Source: Nemertoderma westbladi (Eukaryota; Xenacoelomorpha; Nemertodermatida; Nemertodermatidae). From it: a stretch of 64,000 bases of DNA. Below, piece by piece: positions 35,246 through 46,798 of this stretch (position 1 is the stretch's first letter; the number at the start of each line of letters is the position of its first letter). Position numbers and translations under genes: made by a program. Where the stretch lies: the NCBI GenBank assembly GCA_032718475.1, contig JAUCBJ010002907.1, positions 1 to 64,000 on the forward strand, in the 5' to 3' direction. The notes under the pieces were generated by a model that saw only the letters and a program-made list of their open reading frames with translations, made no database searches and was not told the origin of the DNA.

Positions 35246-36718
35246 GCTGATCCTGTTTACATTCCTACTGATGGACTCTGAAACCAGCTGACTATTGTTA
35301 GCTGATCCTGTTTACATTCCTACTGATGGACTCTGAAACCAGCTGACTATTGATAGCTGATCCTGTTTACATTCCTACTGATGGCCTCCGAAACCAGCTG
35401 ACTACCGACTTGCTGATCCTGTTTACATTCTAGCTGATGGACTCTGAAACCAGCTGACTATTGTTAGCTGATCCTAATTACATTCCTAGTGATGGACTCT
35501 GAAACCAGCTGACTACCGTTAGCTGATCCTGTTTATATTCCTACTGATGGCCTCCGAAACCAGTTGACTAACGACTTGCTGATCCTGTTTACATTCCTAC
35601 TGATGGCCTACGAAACCAGTTGGCTACCATTAGCTGATCCTGTTTACATACCTACTGATAGACTCTGAAACCAGCTGACTACCGTTAGCTGATCCTGTTT
35701 ACATTCCTACTGATGGACTCTGAAACCAGCTGACTACCGACTTGCTGATCCTGTTTACATTCCTACTGATGGACTCTGAAACCATCTGACTATTGTTAGC
35801 TGATCCTGTTTACATTCCTACTGATGGACTCTGAAACCAGCTGACTACCGACTTGCTGATCCTGTTTACATTCCTACTGATGGCCTCCGAAACCAGCTGA
35901 CTACCGACTTGCTGATCCTGTTTACATTCCTACTGATGGACTCTGAAACCAGCTGACTACTGTTAGCTGATCCTGTTTACATTCCTACTGATGGACTCTG
36001 AAACCAGCTGACTACCGAATGCTGATCCTGTTTACATTCCTACTGATGGACTCTGAAACCAGCTGACTATTGTTAGCTGATCCTGTTCACATTCCTACTG
36101 AAGGACTCTGAAACCAGCTGACTACCGACTTGCTGATCCTGTTTACATACCTACTGATGGCCTACGAAACCAGCTGACTACCGTTAGCTGATCCTGTTTA
36201 CATTCCTACTGATGGACTCTGAAACCAGCTGACTATTGTTAGCTGATCCTGTTTACATTCCTACTGATGGACTCTGAAACCTGCTGACTATTGTTAGCTG
36301 ATCCTGTTTACATACCTACTGATGGCCTACGAAACCAGCTGACTACCGTTAGCTGATCCTGTTTACATTCCTACTGATGGACTCTGAAACCAGCTGACTA
36401 TTGTTAGCTGATCCTGTTTACATTCCTACTGATGGACTCTGAAACCAGCTGACTACCGACTTGCTGATCCTGTTTACATTCCTACTGATGGCCTCCGAAA
36501 CCAGCTGACTACCGACTTGCTGATCCTGTTTACATTCCTACTGATGGCCTCCGAAACCAGCTGACTACCGACTTGCTGATCCTGTTTACATTCCTACTGA
36601 TGGACTCTGAAACCAGCTGACTACCGACTTGCTGATCCTGTTTACATTCCTACTGATGGACTCTGAAACCAGCGGACTATTGTTAGCTGATCCTGTTTAC
36701 ATTCCTACTGATGGCCTT
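35246..36718 (+). repeat. Minisatellite F, 54/55-bp unit, about 27 copies
   Basis: The unit contains 'gctgatcctgtttacattcc', 'tactgatggactctgaaacc' and 'agctgacta', with two alternating junction types: 'ttgttagctg/ccgttagctg' (55 bp) and 'ccgacttgctg' (54 bp). The types are interspersed in an irregular order. A distinct 'gatggcctacgaaacc' variant recurs in blocks, indicating duplication of groups of units. Confidence 0.95.
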
Positions 36719-36933
36719 TTTACAAGCTATTTTTTCCCGGTTTATTTATTATTATTAATGTCCTTACCATTCCACGTTCCAAATTTTATGGCTAACTTAC
36801 CTTATACAGTAATAATAAATTTTATAATTTCAATTATTTATTGACCCATGTTTTAATTTAATTATGTCATGTTTTACTGTACATCATGCCTTACCTGGCT
36901 TAATAAATAAAATATTATTATATATTATTATTA

Positions 36934-38779
36934 ATGTTACAGAACATCACCAAGCCTTATAATAATATAAAAGAAAACATACAGAACTCATACAGAAGTC
37001 CCTCACAACTGTTCGTAGATAATGAGACCATGTTGTCAGAAGAAGGATCAACACAGGGTGACCCACTGGCACTGGCGATGTATGGTGTTGGAACCCTTCC
37101 ACTAATAAAGCTAGTTGGTAAAGTGGCACACGATTTCGATCAGGAAAAATTTGGAGAAGACAAATTGTTGGAAAAATGGTTTGCAGATGACGGAAATGCA
37201 GCTGGCCGACTACAAACACTTCTAACATACTGGGATGCCATATGCTCCTATGGATCTGGATATGGTTATTCCCCGAACGCAATAAAAACATTTCTTATCG
37301 TGAAGGAAGGATTCATGAGTGAAGCTAAAACCATTTTTTGCTAACACTGGCGTACAACTAACCGAAGGTCATCGTGTACTAGGCTCAGTTATTGGGTCCC
37401 AATCATGCTGCTGCGATTATGTAAATGACAAAGTCCATTCACTGTTCGATCAGCTGGTTAAGCTTTGAGAATTCGCTGTAACAGCTCCTCAGCCATCCTA
37501 TAGTTGTCTCGTGTATGGCATGCAACCTAAGTTCAACTTCTTATCAAGAACAACCGCAATGGACCAAATTGATGACTTGATTACAGATCGGGTCATCCCA
37601 ACAATAACAGGTAATCCCCCTCCAGGTAAAATACAGCGCGATCTCCTCGCTCTGCCTGTCAGGGAGGGAGGTCTAGCAATATGAAGATCAACCGACCTTC
37701 ATCAGGGTATCCAGGCGTCCCGAAGATTATGTGCACCACTCTTTAGTGTTGACACCTGCTTAGAACCATCAGAAGCTCGTACAAAACAACAAACAATCCG
37801 CCGAGAAATAAAGAAAGATAGAATGGAAGGTGCGAAGGAAAGCGCCGAGGGCATCCACAGTAAGCTTAGCAACAGCGACCAATATCTCGGCCTACTATCT
37901 AAGGAAAAGGGAGCCTCTTCCTGGCTGACTGCACTACCCCTGACCAAATACGGTTACTCCCTACAAAAAGAAGCCTTCAGGGATGCACTGTGCTTGCGAT
38001 GTGGGTGGCAGCCACCAAAGCTTCCTTGACTATGTTCATGTGGGGCCGAACACTCCATATCGCATGTCTTACACTGTCCAACTGGTGGATACCCCAGCCT
38101 TCGCCCTAATGAGGTAAGGGACTACTTGGTGGAGTTATTAGCCTAGGTTTCTCATGACGTGCAGATAGAACCGCACCTTCAACCAGTGGGTGGTGAGCAG
38201 TTTAAACTGAGTAGTACCTCAACAGACCTGGATGCTCGACAGGATATGGCAGCTTCTGGCATATGGGGTGGATGCTTCCAGAAGCTCTTCATAGATGTGA
38301 AGGTTTTTAATCCACTTTGCGCATCCAACCCCAAGTCGATCAATGCAGCTTATACAAAGCATGAAAAGGATAAGCGCCGCAAATATGAAGAACGGATAAC
38401 TCTCATTGAACACGCATCCTTTACTCCATTTGTAATGTCAACTACAGGGGGAGCTGGCAGGGGTGCTCAGGCACTATTAAACAGAGTAGCACTCCTTCTA
38501 TCAGCAAAGCGGGGTGCTCCTTACTCCAAGACAGTGTCATTAATCCGTACACGTTTAAGCTTTGCGCTATTGCGCTCTTCAATAATGTGTTTGCGAGGCG
38601 CACGAGAACCACGATTAAAAGGGTCCCGATTACTCTGCAGGAAACCGGAATACAGGCACCTACATCTGATGCCTGTATTAAAGTTTAAACAAGTCATCAC
38701 ACTCACTCCACAACTCGAATTCCCTTCACCATTCAACTTTTACTGTAGCTACTGTAGACATACATATTATTTGTGTTAG
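36934..38779 (+). pseudogene. Retroelement with RT, CCHC knuckle and PD-(D/E)XK-like nuclease
   Basis: The N-terminal open stretch (36934-37344) has the RT motif EGSTQGDPLALAMYGVGTLP and the catalytic-like WFADDGNAAGRL. A one-base shift near 37340 leads into ANTGVQLTEGHRVLGSVIG and later blocks with several in-frame stops. From 37823 the frame has GASSWLTALPLTKYGYSL, LCLRCGW and a CSCGAEHSISHVLHC knuckle. It then has ARQDMAASGIW followed by LFIDVKVFNP, which looks like the D...DxK core of a restriction-like nuclease, and a conserved tail SFALLRSSIMCLRGAR. This order (RT, CCHC, REL nuclease) is that of REL-bearing non-LTR elements. The family is common but I cannot name the clade. The copy is inactive. 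Confidence 0.75.
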
Positions 38780-39344
38780 TATATTAAAGTTCTAGTTGGA
38801 GTTGCTGAGGTAAAACAATTAAAAAGAAAATAAAAAAAAATTTAGATTTTAAAATCGGAAGTATATTTAAAATAATATACAATATAAATTATGTTAAAAC
38901 AAATATTATACATTTAAATTGATAAAAAAGAAAACTGAAAATAATATTTTAAAATAATATTTTTACATGAAAAATTGACACTAGTTCACCAGGAACTGGT
39001 GTGTTATAGGTACAGCCCCTTCAAAATTTTTAATATAGCTACAGTAGTTTATGCTATTTTTTTTAGAACATATAAGCGGTACTAGTAGCATATATGTCTC
39101 AAATTTTTAATAATTTTTTTATCACCAATTTTCATTTTATTTATATATCGTCGATTGTATAAATTTTTGTTATCTCGTGTTTTTTTATGGAAGCTAGTAA
39201 AAATGTAAAAGCAATACATAATTATCCCCCCCATAATTGCAATGCAATGTTATGCAATTTGAACGTGTGTACTAACATACCTTACCTATGCCGCAAATCA
39301 AATATTCCGTAATTTCTAATTCGTAACTTTATTATTTAATGCAG
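38780..39344. other. No gene seen upstream of the peptide exon
   Basis: AT-rich sequence with poly-T runs. It ends in the 3' splice site 'tttattatttaatgcag' at 39344. No alternative signal-peptide exon is visible in this stretch. Confidence 0.5.
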
Positions 39345-39817
39345 GTGGTTCACTCAGCAGTTCTCGAGAAATAACTAATGACAGGGATCGCGATGTTTCA
39401 ACAATTTTAGCACGAAGATTAGTAGCGGATTTTCTACCCCGCCTCTACTTTATTCGAGATGGTGAGAGTGGCGATGGATACCCAGGAAACCAGCCAATTC
39501 ACAGTGATTCTTTAGTTGAACACTCGCAAATCTTTTTCAGAAACGTCCCAGGATTTGGCAAACGAAACGTCCCAGGATTTGGCAAACGAAACGTCCCAGG
39601 TTTTGGCAAACGAAACGTCCCAGGTTTTGGCAAACGAAACGTCCCAGGTTTTGGCAAACGAAACGTCCCAGGTTTTGGCAAACGAAACGTCCCAGGTTTT
39701 GGCAAACGAAACGTCCCAGGTTTTGGCAAACGAAACGTACCAGGGTTTGGCAAACGAAACGTCCCGGGGTTTGGCAAACGAAACGTCCCGGGGTTTGGTA
39801 AAAGAACAACATTCTGA
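39345..39817 (+). CDS. Neuropeptide precursor exon: 11 copies of NVPGFGKR
   Basis: The exon starts after ...aatgcag|GTGG, in phase 1. The frame is closed upstream by a TAA at about 39321 and has no ATG, so it needs a 5' exon. It encodes a 65-residue spacer (GSLSSSREITNDRDRD at the start, an RR site in LARRLVADF) ending SQIFFR. Then come eleven perfect 8-residue repeats NVPGFGKR at 24-nt spacing (39542-39805), then TTF and TGA. Each repeat would give NVPGF-amide: Lys-Arg is the prohormone convertase site and Gly donates the amide. The copies differ in Val, Pro, Gly and Arg codons, yet every change is synonymous. The precursor acts in the secretory pathway, with the peptide released as a transmitter. 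I know of no named peptide with this sequence; multi-copy amidated precursors such as APGWamide are organised similarly. Confidence 0.85.
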
Positions 39818-40120
39818 GAATGACAAATCAAACCTACTTGGAACAGGTTAATAGGTAACTTGGGGTGCATCCAATGGTATTCTCACATTGATTTACTTTT
39901 CATTCGTCGACCCAACAAATTAAACTAAATTCGAGTTATTCAAAGAAACTGCAACATTATTTGGTTTCAATATTATATATTTTGCTGTTGTCATTTCGTG
40001 GTTTTGTGATAGTGGAAATTTGGAATGATATTATTATTAATATTATGATTAATTAACCTACAGCTGATTCAGCTTACGCTGTATCAGTAATAATTTATGG
40101 TTGATTTGTTTACATCCAAT

Positions 40121-40126
40121 AATAAA
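40121..40126 (+). promoter_or_regulatory. Candidate polyadenylation signal AATAAA
   Basis: Canonical AATAAA about 300 bp after the TGA of the peptide exon, followed by a T-rich stretch (ttgtttattgttattttcg). The 3' UTR would be 39818 to about 40145. It lies 240 bp from the convergent candidate exon at 40363-40544. Confidence 0.5.
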
Positions 40127-40362
40127 TTTGTTTATTGTTATTTTCGTACAAATTGTTAAATCACTGACAAAAAATAATATCCACAGAAATTACTAGTGTT
40201 TGTTGTCTGAATTGCATGATCAGGTAGATGTATATAACTTATCAGTTGATTCTGAGTCAGAGTCATTATCGTGTATTAAGATTCATTAACATATGATTTG
40301 GCAAGCAATTAAGCATTATATAAACGACGTACAAATTCGACAGGTTCAAACATATAACTTAC

Positions 40363-40544
40363 GGATCCATAATGATCCAGGTTCCAGGTCCAAAGAATCC
40401 CGTTATCTCACTACATGTAACTCTAGCTGTGGCGGTTAATTCAAAGTGTTGTGTTACTCTACTCTCACTACCAATAATTTCATACATGACCACAGAACCA
40501 ACAAGGCTTAGGATGACATTTGCATAGCACCTCATATTTCGGTG
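40363..40544 (-). CDS. Candidate internal exon of an unknown minus-strand gene
   Basis: A minus-strand open frame is bounded by a 3' splice site (atgctacag|CACC at 40545/40544) and a consensus 5' splice site (GGATCC|GTAAGT at 40363/40362). It gives 60 codons plus 2 bases. Readable parts include RCYANVILSLVGSVVMYEII and FELTATARVTCSEITG, ending GPGTWIIMDP. Alternating hydrophobic residues suggest beta strands, but I recognise no domain. No partner exon was found nearby. It would be convergent with the neuropeptide gene. The alternative is a chance ORF of 64 codons; the two good splice sites in the right places raise the odds somewhat. Confidence 0.35.
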
Positions 40545-40554
40545 CTGTAGCATA

Positions 40555-41562
40555 TGCTCATAATTAATTGTGTAAATGCGACAAGTATCCCCACTGTCTT
40601 TAATTATGTTAAAAAAGCTTAATAAAAAAACAACGAAATTTATAAAACGTATCTTTATTCAATATATGTTTTGCATAACTATAATTCTGTAATTGAATAG
40701 CTCCAAAACAGCTCGGCCGGATGGTATTAATGTAGAACAAGTTTAACAATGAATCCTGCCGTTATTTCCAACACAACTTTTTAATTTATTATAATTTCGG
40801 TCGCCTTCAGGGCTCTTTATCAAAATTACCAGCAAATATTACCCACAAAATTACCAGAACCTACTGCACTAAAATATAAAATCAAATCTACAAACAGAAT
40901 TACTGAATTATCAGAATACAGTAATTATAACTTATAGCATCAATAATGCTAGTTGTTCTAATATAGGTACGACAATGTAGTAATTAAGGAAGGTCTGTGT
41001 ATGTGTATTCTACTGACATATCATGATATGCATAACAACAATATGACTTTAATGGAAGCAATAACAGCTGAAGCCTATACGCCATACAAATGACAGACTG
41101 CAACTGGCTTAGACAACAGGTAACAGTGTAAGTAATGTGAGCATATCACAGTATTATATTAATGTTACAGGCACCCGAATAGATAGTGGTTGAAGATTCA
41201 AATTTATATCACACGGCCTGACTGCAACTGAGGACTGTATAATTAACCCTTACAACTGTAACCTATGAACAACAACTTCTATATGCCCATCACTGCCGCA
41301 TTTTAATTGTGATAAAAACGCAAACGGGTTAGGATGAGTATGAGGAGGTTGAACTGTTGAGAATATCGCAGGCAAACTTGGTCAGTAAATCTAAGATCTA
41401 AACCACCGGCCATCTTTTAACGGGTATGAAGGACGTAAGTTTTCTTAATACTATGTTTTCTTGGAGTTTTTCTGCTGATAAAAAGCATCGACTTTCTTTG
41501 GCTTAGAATGGTAAAAAGCATCGACTTTCAAAATCTTCCTTTGGCTTAGAAGTAAAAATTCA
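40555..41562. other. No gene seen
   Basis: AT-rich unique sequence. Near 41470-41555 a block 'aaaagcatcgactttc...tttggcttagaa' is tandemly duplicated just before the SINE tail. Confidence 0.5.
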
Positions 41563-41815
41563 AGTAAAGTAAATTTTCTTCGGCCATTAGACAAGGGATT
41601 ACTGAAAACTTATTTCCAGTGTGGTACCCCCAGCAATATATACTCCCCAGAGGAAACTCCAATACTCATTTAGCACCATTTAAGAATGCAAGGCAGATAT
41701 GCCCTGGCTAGTCCCTAAGGCATTCATGCTGAAAGAAACTACTCTGGACCCCATGCAGGGATCGAACCCACGACCTATGGAGAGATATGGAGATGTGTGA
41801 ATTCAATGCAACCCC
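41563..41815 (-). mobile_element. tRNA-derived SINE, copy 2 (box B intact)
   Basis: Minus-strand copy of the family at 4971-5234. Box B is perfect, GGTTCGATCCC (41758-41768), followed by TGCATGGGGTCC as in a tRNA 3' half. Box A is degraded by a C/G run (cccccccta at 41812-41820). The body and the 3' end 'ggccgaagaaaatttact' match copy 1, and the tail runs into 'ttacttgaattttta' (41563-41578, minus). Together the two copies let a family consensus of about 270 nt be built. Confidence 0.8.
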
Positions 41816-43380
41816 CCCTACAGGTGGAACTAGTTTTAGGCTTTGAAATGTAGATATTGAAAAAATTGAGAAATGCCGAAATATTGATGGAAATGTTAAT
41901 TAATAAATTTTATTAATTGTTTCTCAGTGGGTCACTTGTAAAAAGACCTTTCTTCTCTATCCTATCCACTCTGGATAACTACAAACCAGTATTAGGCCTT
42001 GGTGGGATAAATATTTCTCCATTTGACGCAACACCGCCGCGGCCGCTATGAGGGAGGTGAATACCGCGGCCGCTCCTAAAGCCGCAGGCCATCGCTAACT
42101 ATATAGGTTAACTTGGGATTCTGGGGGACTTTTCGATGAAGGAACTGACCAAATTTTTTTATTTTCTCACCAGGGGAGCGGCTCGGAATTCTAAGATATT
42201 AGCAACTCTAACATTATTAAATCTAACCCTTCGACGGACACGGCGGACAAAAAACCGTCATTTTTTCGACAATTTTAAAATTTTTTTGAAAGGCGCTCTA
42301 CAGTGGCTCGAAAAAACCCTAGGTTATTGCTTAGCCGACGCCGGGATACGATAGAAGGGATTAATTAGTGAATTCGTTTTTTTCTTCAAAAAAGATTACC
42401 ACGCCTTTTTTCCGAAAATGTCCGTCAAAGTTGAAAAAACGGACAAAATGACTTTGCGGGATTAGCTATAACTCTGCTAATATTAATCGTACGGGGACGA
42501 AAGTAACGCGTTTATAAAGGGGAAGAGTGGTACTACCTTCGTATCGAATGGGGGTAAGATATTTATTAAAATTTCGGGTGGAAAAAGGGGCTGTAAATTT
42601 GTACGTTTTTGTCCGTCTTTTTTGGAAAACTTATTTCCGAAATGTTTAATTCGACGACGCGGGTAGGAATCCACTAATTCTTTTATGAAACTCGTAGAAG
42701 ACCATTGGGGCTACGTTCCTATCGAATGGGGGTACAAAAAATATGTCGGCAATAGGGGCCAAAAAGGGCCAGAATTTGTAAAGTAGTTTTTATCGAATAA
42801 TTTTTTATTTTTAACTTTAGTTGGTTAAGGTACATTCTATACAGTCAATATCCATACGGGGAATTCAAATATGCTATCGGTTTTGCTCCAAGGATGATAT
42901 TAAAAAAATGAGGGCCAAAATTATAATTTCGCGCTTCAAACTTGCTTCGCGGGAAATCGTCTAGCTCAAAAACTACTTAACTTACGGGAGATTTGTTTAC
43001 ACAGACTTATAGTGCGTTAAATTATCTATCTAACAGCGTTAATCACAGCGCCGGAGGTATTATAAAACTGGAGCGGCAGGCGATCGTGTGAAATATAATA
43101 TTTATAAAAAGGGACGAAAAATTTTTTTTTTTTAACAAATCGCTATTCCATTATAATTTAGCGTATTGCGCCAAAAGTACCTGTAAAAAGTATCAAATTA
43201 ACTCCGCTATCTTTTATCTTAACATATATAATTAAAATTACGAATTTTAAGGGTCGAAAAATATCGCGTTATTTTGGCCCTTTTTTTAAATTTTTTTGGG
43301 GCCAAAAATAACCCCTTCTCAAAAGATTAAGAAAAAAATTACGGCAAAGAATATACCAATTTTATTGAATTTGGACCACC
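41816..43380. other. No gene seen
   Basis: Contains two CCGCGGCCGC copies 33 bp apart (near 42037 and 42065) and poly-T/poly-A runs. ORFs at 42136-42354 (+) and 42483-42674 (-) show no domain. There is a paralogous feel to phrases such as 'tatcgaatgggggta' near 42541 and 42720, so part may be an old transposon, but no ends were found. Confidence 0.45.
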
Positions 43381-43580
43381 AGAACCGAAGTTAGAGCGAT
43401 TTTAGTGAAAAAATAAAAATAATTTTTTTTGCAAAAAAATTAAGAATGGTCAGGTCAATATTGGATTTCGAACCCGCGAACTTAGGTTTCATTAACGTGA
43501 TTGATAACCACTAGACTATGTGACCAAGAGAATTTGAAATTTTCGAGTGACTATTTTTAAACATAAATAACTTCGGTTCT
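43381..43580 (-). mobile_element. 200-bp element with 13-bp TIRs and a tRNA-like core
   Basis: agaaccgaagtta (43381-43393) is exactly inverted at 43568-43580. Inside, on the minus strand, a tRNA-like stretch (about 43447-43528) has a box A-like TAGTCTAGTGGTTA and a box B GGGTTCGAAATCC with 'ggtca...tgacc' outer pairing. The anticodon arm does not fold well. It may be a MITE that captured a tRNA-like sequence, or a SINE head in which the inverted ends are fortuitous. No target duplication was found. Confidence 0.4.
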
Positions 43581-45608
43581 ACAGGGCCGTTTAATCTGAA
43601 ACTTTTTTCATTGAATAGAGGATAGATTGTAGTGTGTGAAATAGGATACAACTTGGGAAAAGACTTATGTGCACTTAGTGCAAAATGCACTTAAATAGTG
43701 AACATTTTTTCGATATTTCAAACACTATTATTTCCAGTTCTATTCATCGTAGAATGTTATTTTTTGGATTAAAATGTAGTTTGGAATGATTTCTAACTAT
43801 AATCGTAACATTTGTTTAACTTTTTATGTCTATAAAGTGACTTAAAATGTCCATGAATATGGTCCAAAATCGCAAATCTAGATTTATTAAATTGGATTTT
43901 TGACACTTTTAGCGACTGACACTTGATCATACACCATCGTAGATCGGTAGAGGATAAACATAAGTTTGTTAAATAAGAGCCACCATTACGATCTGCTAAA
44001 GTGCATTTGTACAAATAAGTGTGCAAAAGTGCAAATTTTTTAATAAGGTCAAATTATATAGTATTGGGTTATTTTCTTTGCAGATACTTTATTTTCATAT
44101 TAATATGTTGTTTGAACCTTACTGAGCGCATTAGGGGATATGCGTACAAATAACCGGCCCTTATGAGGCTTCGATTGGGTAAATTAATAAAACATAAGGT
44201 TGTATAGTATAATATTCTAAAAACCAGTGTGATATTAAATGCACTTTAAATAATAAATAGAAATCAAATAACAATTGGACCACACAATTAAAAACTCGCA
44301 CAATTTTGTACTTATTATATCGCTTCAAATTAATTTAACAGTGGATATTTGGGGGAAGGGGGAAGTTACAGTGTGCATTCGGGGGAAGTTTGGTGAACTG
44401 CATTTATGCAGTGAATCCAAACTTCCCCCTTTGATATATCATATACTTAAGACATGCTAGGGTAACGGGGAAATATTTGTTACTGTCACACTTTGCTTCC
44501 ATTTATCCTATCCTTTATTATTACCCCAGTCAGATAAGAGATAATAAATCAGTAAAAACTAAACTAAAATGTCTTTCATGCAAACAAATTTCTAACTAAA
44601 GACGGGTGAATGACCATGACCATGGAAATAATTTTAAATATAATTGTATATCAACTATTTGGAGAGGCATCCAAGTTAAACCCGAAAACAATTATTTTGT
44701 TACATAGTAAATAACGTTGTATGTTCTTCTTCCTCTCATAATAAAATATAAATGAAATATCTCAGATCGCTATGCCCTGTAACATTTCACAACCAAAATA
44801 TTTAAGTGTGAAAAGTGTAGGCCTACCACACTCCGCCCAAACAACCGCAAACGCATAGCCAACAAATTTAACAAAAGGTTACATACATGTTGGGTTCATG
44901 ACGAGATGAGTGAAAATTGATCGCGTAATATAAACTAAAAAATTAAGAGACGGGCTGGCTCTCCTCCACTTTCTTACCCAATGGATATGTTGTTGTAATA
45001 ATCTAATATTGGGGCGGCTTTCTCTCGGTATTGAGTTTCAATACTAAGCTTGATATGGTTTGTTATGGATAATATTAAGATAACTTTATTGACCGTAAAG
45101 AATTTAATTACAAGAAATATGAATTCTATTTCAATTAAATGCAATTTATTTTAAATATATTAATTATAAAACCTTAATTAGAAAATCAGGTTCAACTTTG
45201 CAGCAAGAAATGTATTCTAAATTTTATTAAACTATTTATGACATACGAAAATAATGGTATAAATTTGTCACAATAATCCCAAATTCATACCGGACAAGTG
45301 CTGAATGTGGGGTGGGCATTCCAAAAGGTCATTAGACCTTGTCCTGGACTTCAGTACCCATGGAGTCCTGCTCCAACATTCCTATCATCCCTATAATTAT
45401 GAAAGCGAAACGCGGATACGTGCGAATCTAATTTGTAAATAATCAGCTATATAGCCGGTGCCGACAGAGCTGTATATAGTACCGGAGCCGGTGCCGGAGT
45501 TCCACAATCACCAATAACTTTACTTTATTTTACATCGATTGGATGGCAGTTCAAAATTCCTTCTCAAATAATTTTCAATGCCTGTGAAAAAGCAAAATGT
45601 AATTTAGA
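43581..45608. other. No gene seen; one strong stem-loop
   Basis: AT-rich. A stem-loop at 44381-44429 pairs gggggaagtttgg with ccaaacttccccc, with an inner ctgcat/atgcag stem. It is too short for a typical miRNA precursor. ORFs of 61-77 codons have no recognisable domain. Confidence 0.5.
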
Positions 45609-46048
45609 ATTTTATCGCTGGCTTTACTAATCTTCATTAGGATGTTAGGACAATTGCGACCTGGACAATTGCGACCTGGACAATTGCGACCTGGACAATT
45701 GCGACCCGGACAATTGCGACCCGGTCAATTGCGACCCATGGTCTTAGAAAAAATTGATGGGTCGCAATTGTCCGGGTCGCAATTGTCCGGGTCACAATTA
45801 TCCGGATCCAGATAAAAAGTAATGTATATCATTGAAAATTGCGAGCCGGACAATTGCGACCCGGACAATTGCGAGCCGGACGATTGCGACCCATAGTTTT
45901 ATTTAAAAACATGGGTCGCAATTGACCGGGTCGCAATTGTCCGGGTCGCAATTGTCTGGGTAGCTATTGTCCGGGTCGCAATTGTCCGGACTCCCTTCAT
46001 TAGTTAGATATGGCATCTAAGGAAGATTAGTAAAGCCAGCGATAAAAT
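45609..46048. repeat. Foldback element: 27-bp TIR enclosing inverted minisatellites
   Basis: 45609-45635 and 46022-46048 are perfect 27-bp inverted repeats. Between them, 14-15 bp units GGACAATTGCGACCC run direct, then inverted (GGGTCGCAATTGTCC), then direct, then inverted again, with turning points at 'catggtcttag...' and 'catagttttattt...'. The whole segment is a nested palindrome. The unit is related to that of 19733-19888. Confidence 0.85.
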
Positions 46049-46794
46049 TTTATTACTGCGTACGTTTCGGTTTAATAACACAAACAATTATCGATGCTAA
46101 AATAATGCGAGCTAGAACTGTCAGACCGGGACTACAAACAATTTAAAAAAAAAATTTACAAAAAGCAGAACATTTAGCGACAACTAAGAAGAAAATCAGT
46201 CAGGATTTAAATAGTACCGTAGCTATGAATAGGGATTATATTGAAAAGAGGCCTATCAACAAAAACTATCTTTACTACAGGAGTATGAGTGGAATATAAG
46301 TAATGAGATCATACTTGACAGAATGATTGAAAACTGCTGAGTCAACGGTTGGACTAAAACGGCCTGTTGAGTAAGAGATGCCAGTGATGCTTTGCATATT
46401 GCAAAATGTCTAAGTCCAATATAGGAGTCAGTACAGACACCACTGGAAAAGTAGTAATATTCACACGCATGTGTTGGGGCAATTTGTCTTTATAACTAAA
46501 ATTGAAGAAATATAGCAAGGCGGGTTAAATATAAATACTATACGTAATAATTGAATGTGACCAACGTAATTAATTTAGCTTTCACCAATAAACCATGATG
46601 GGTAGTTAAAGGGTAGTTCAGAGATAAGATTTCGGCTTTCTGGAGAATTTTCACTACAAATGGAATATTCAAGTTCAAATTCACCTCTATATATTGTATA
46701 CAAATATTTAATTATGTGCAATTTAAAAACAAGCTGTTGCAATGGCAAACTCACATCTCTCTAGGGGTCCTACTCTACTGGCCCTTTTCAACTT
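46049..46794. other. No gene seen
   Basis: AT-rich unique sequence with no recognisable feature. Confidence 0.55.
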
Positions 46795-46798
46795 TTAA

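Noticed and set aside
39499-39870. Other-frame ORFs over the 24-bp repeat (NETSQVLA, LPKPGTFR, CQNLGRFV)
   Set aside because: Only the NVPGFGKR frame has fully synonymous variation, processing signals and a splice acceptor; the others change residues between units.
43447-43528. Functional tRNA gene on the minus strand
   Set aside because: A and B boxes are present but the anticodon and T stems do not pair properly; treated as a tRNA-like repeat.
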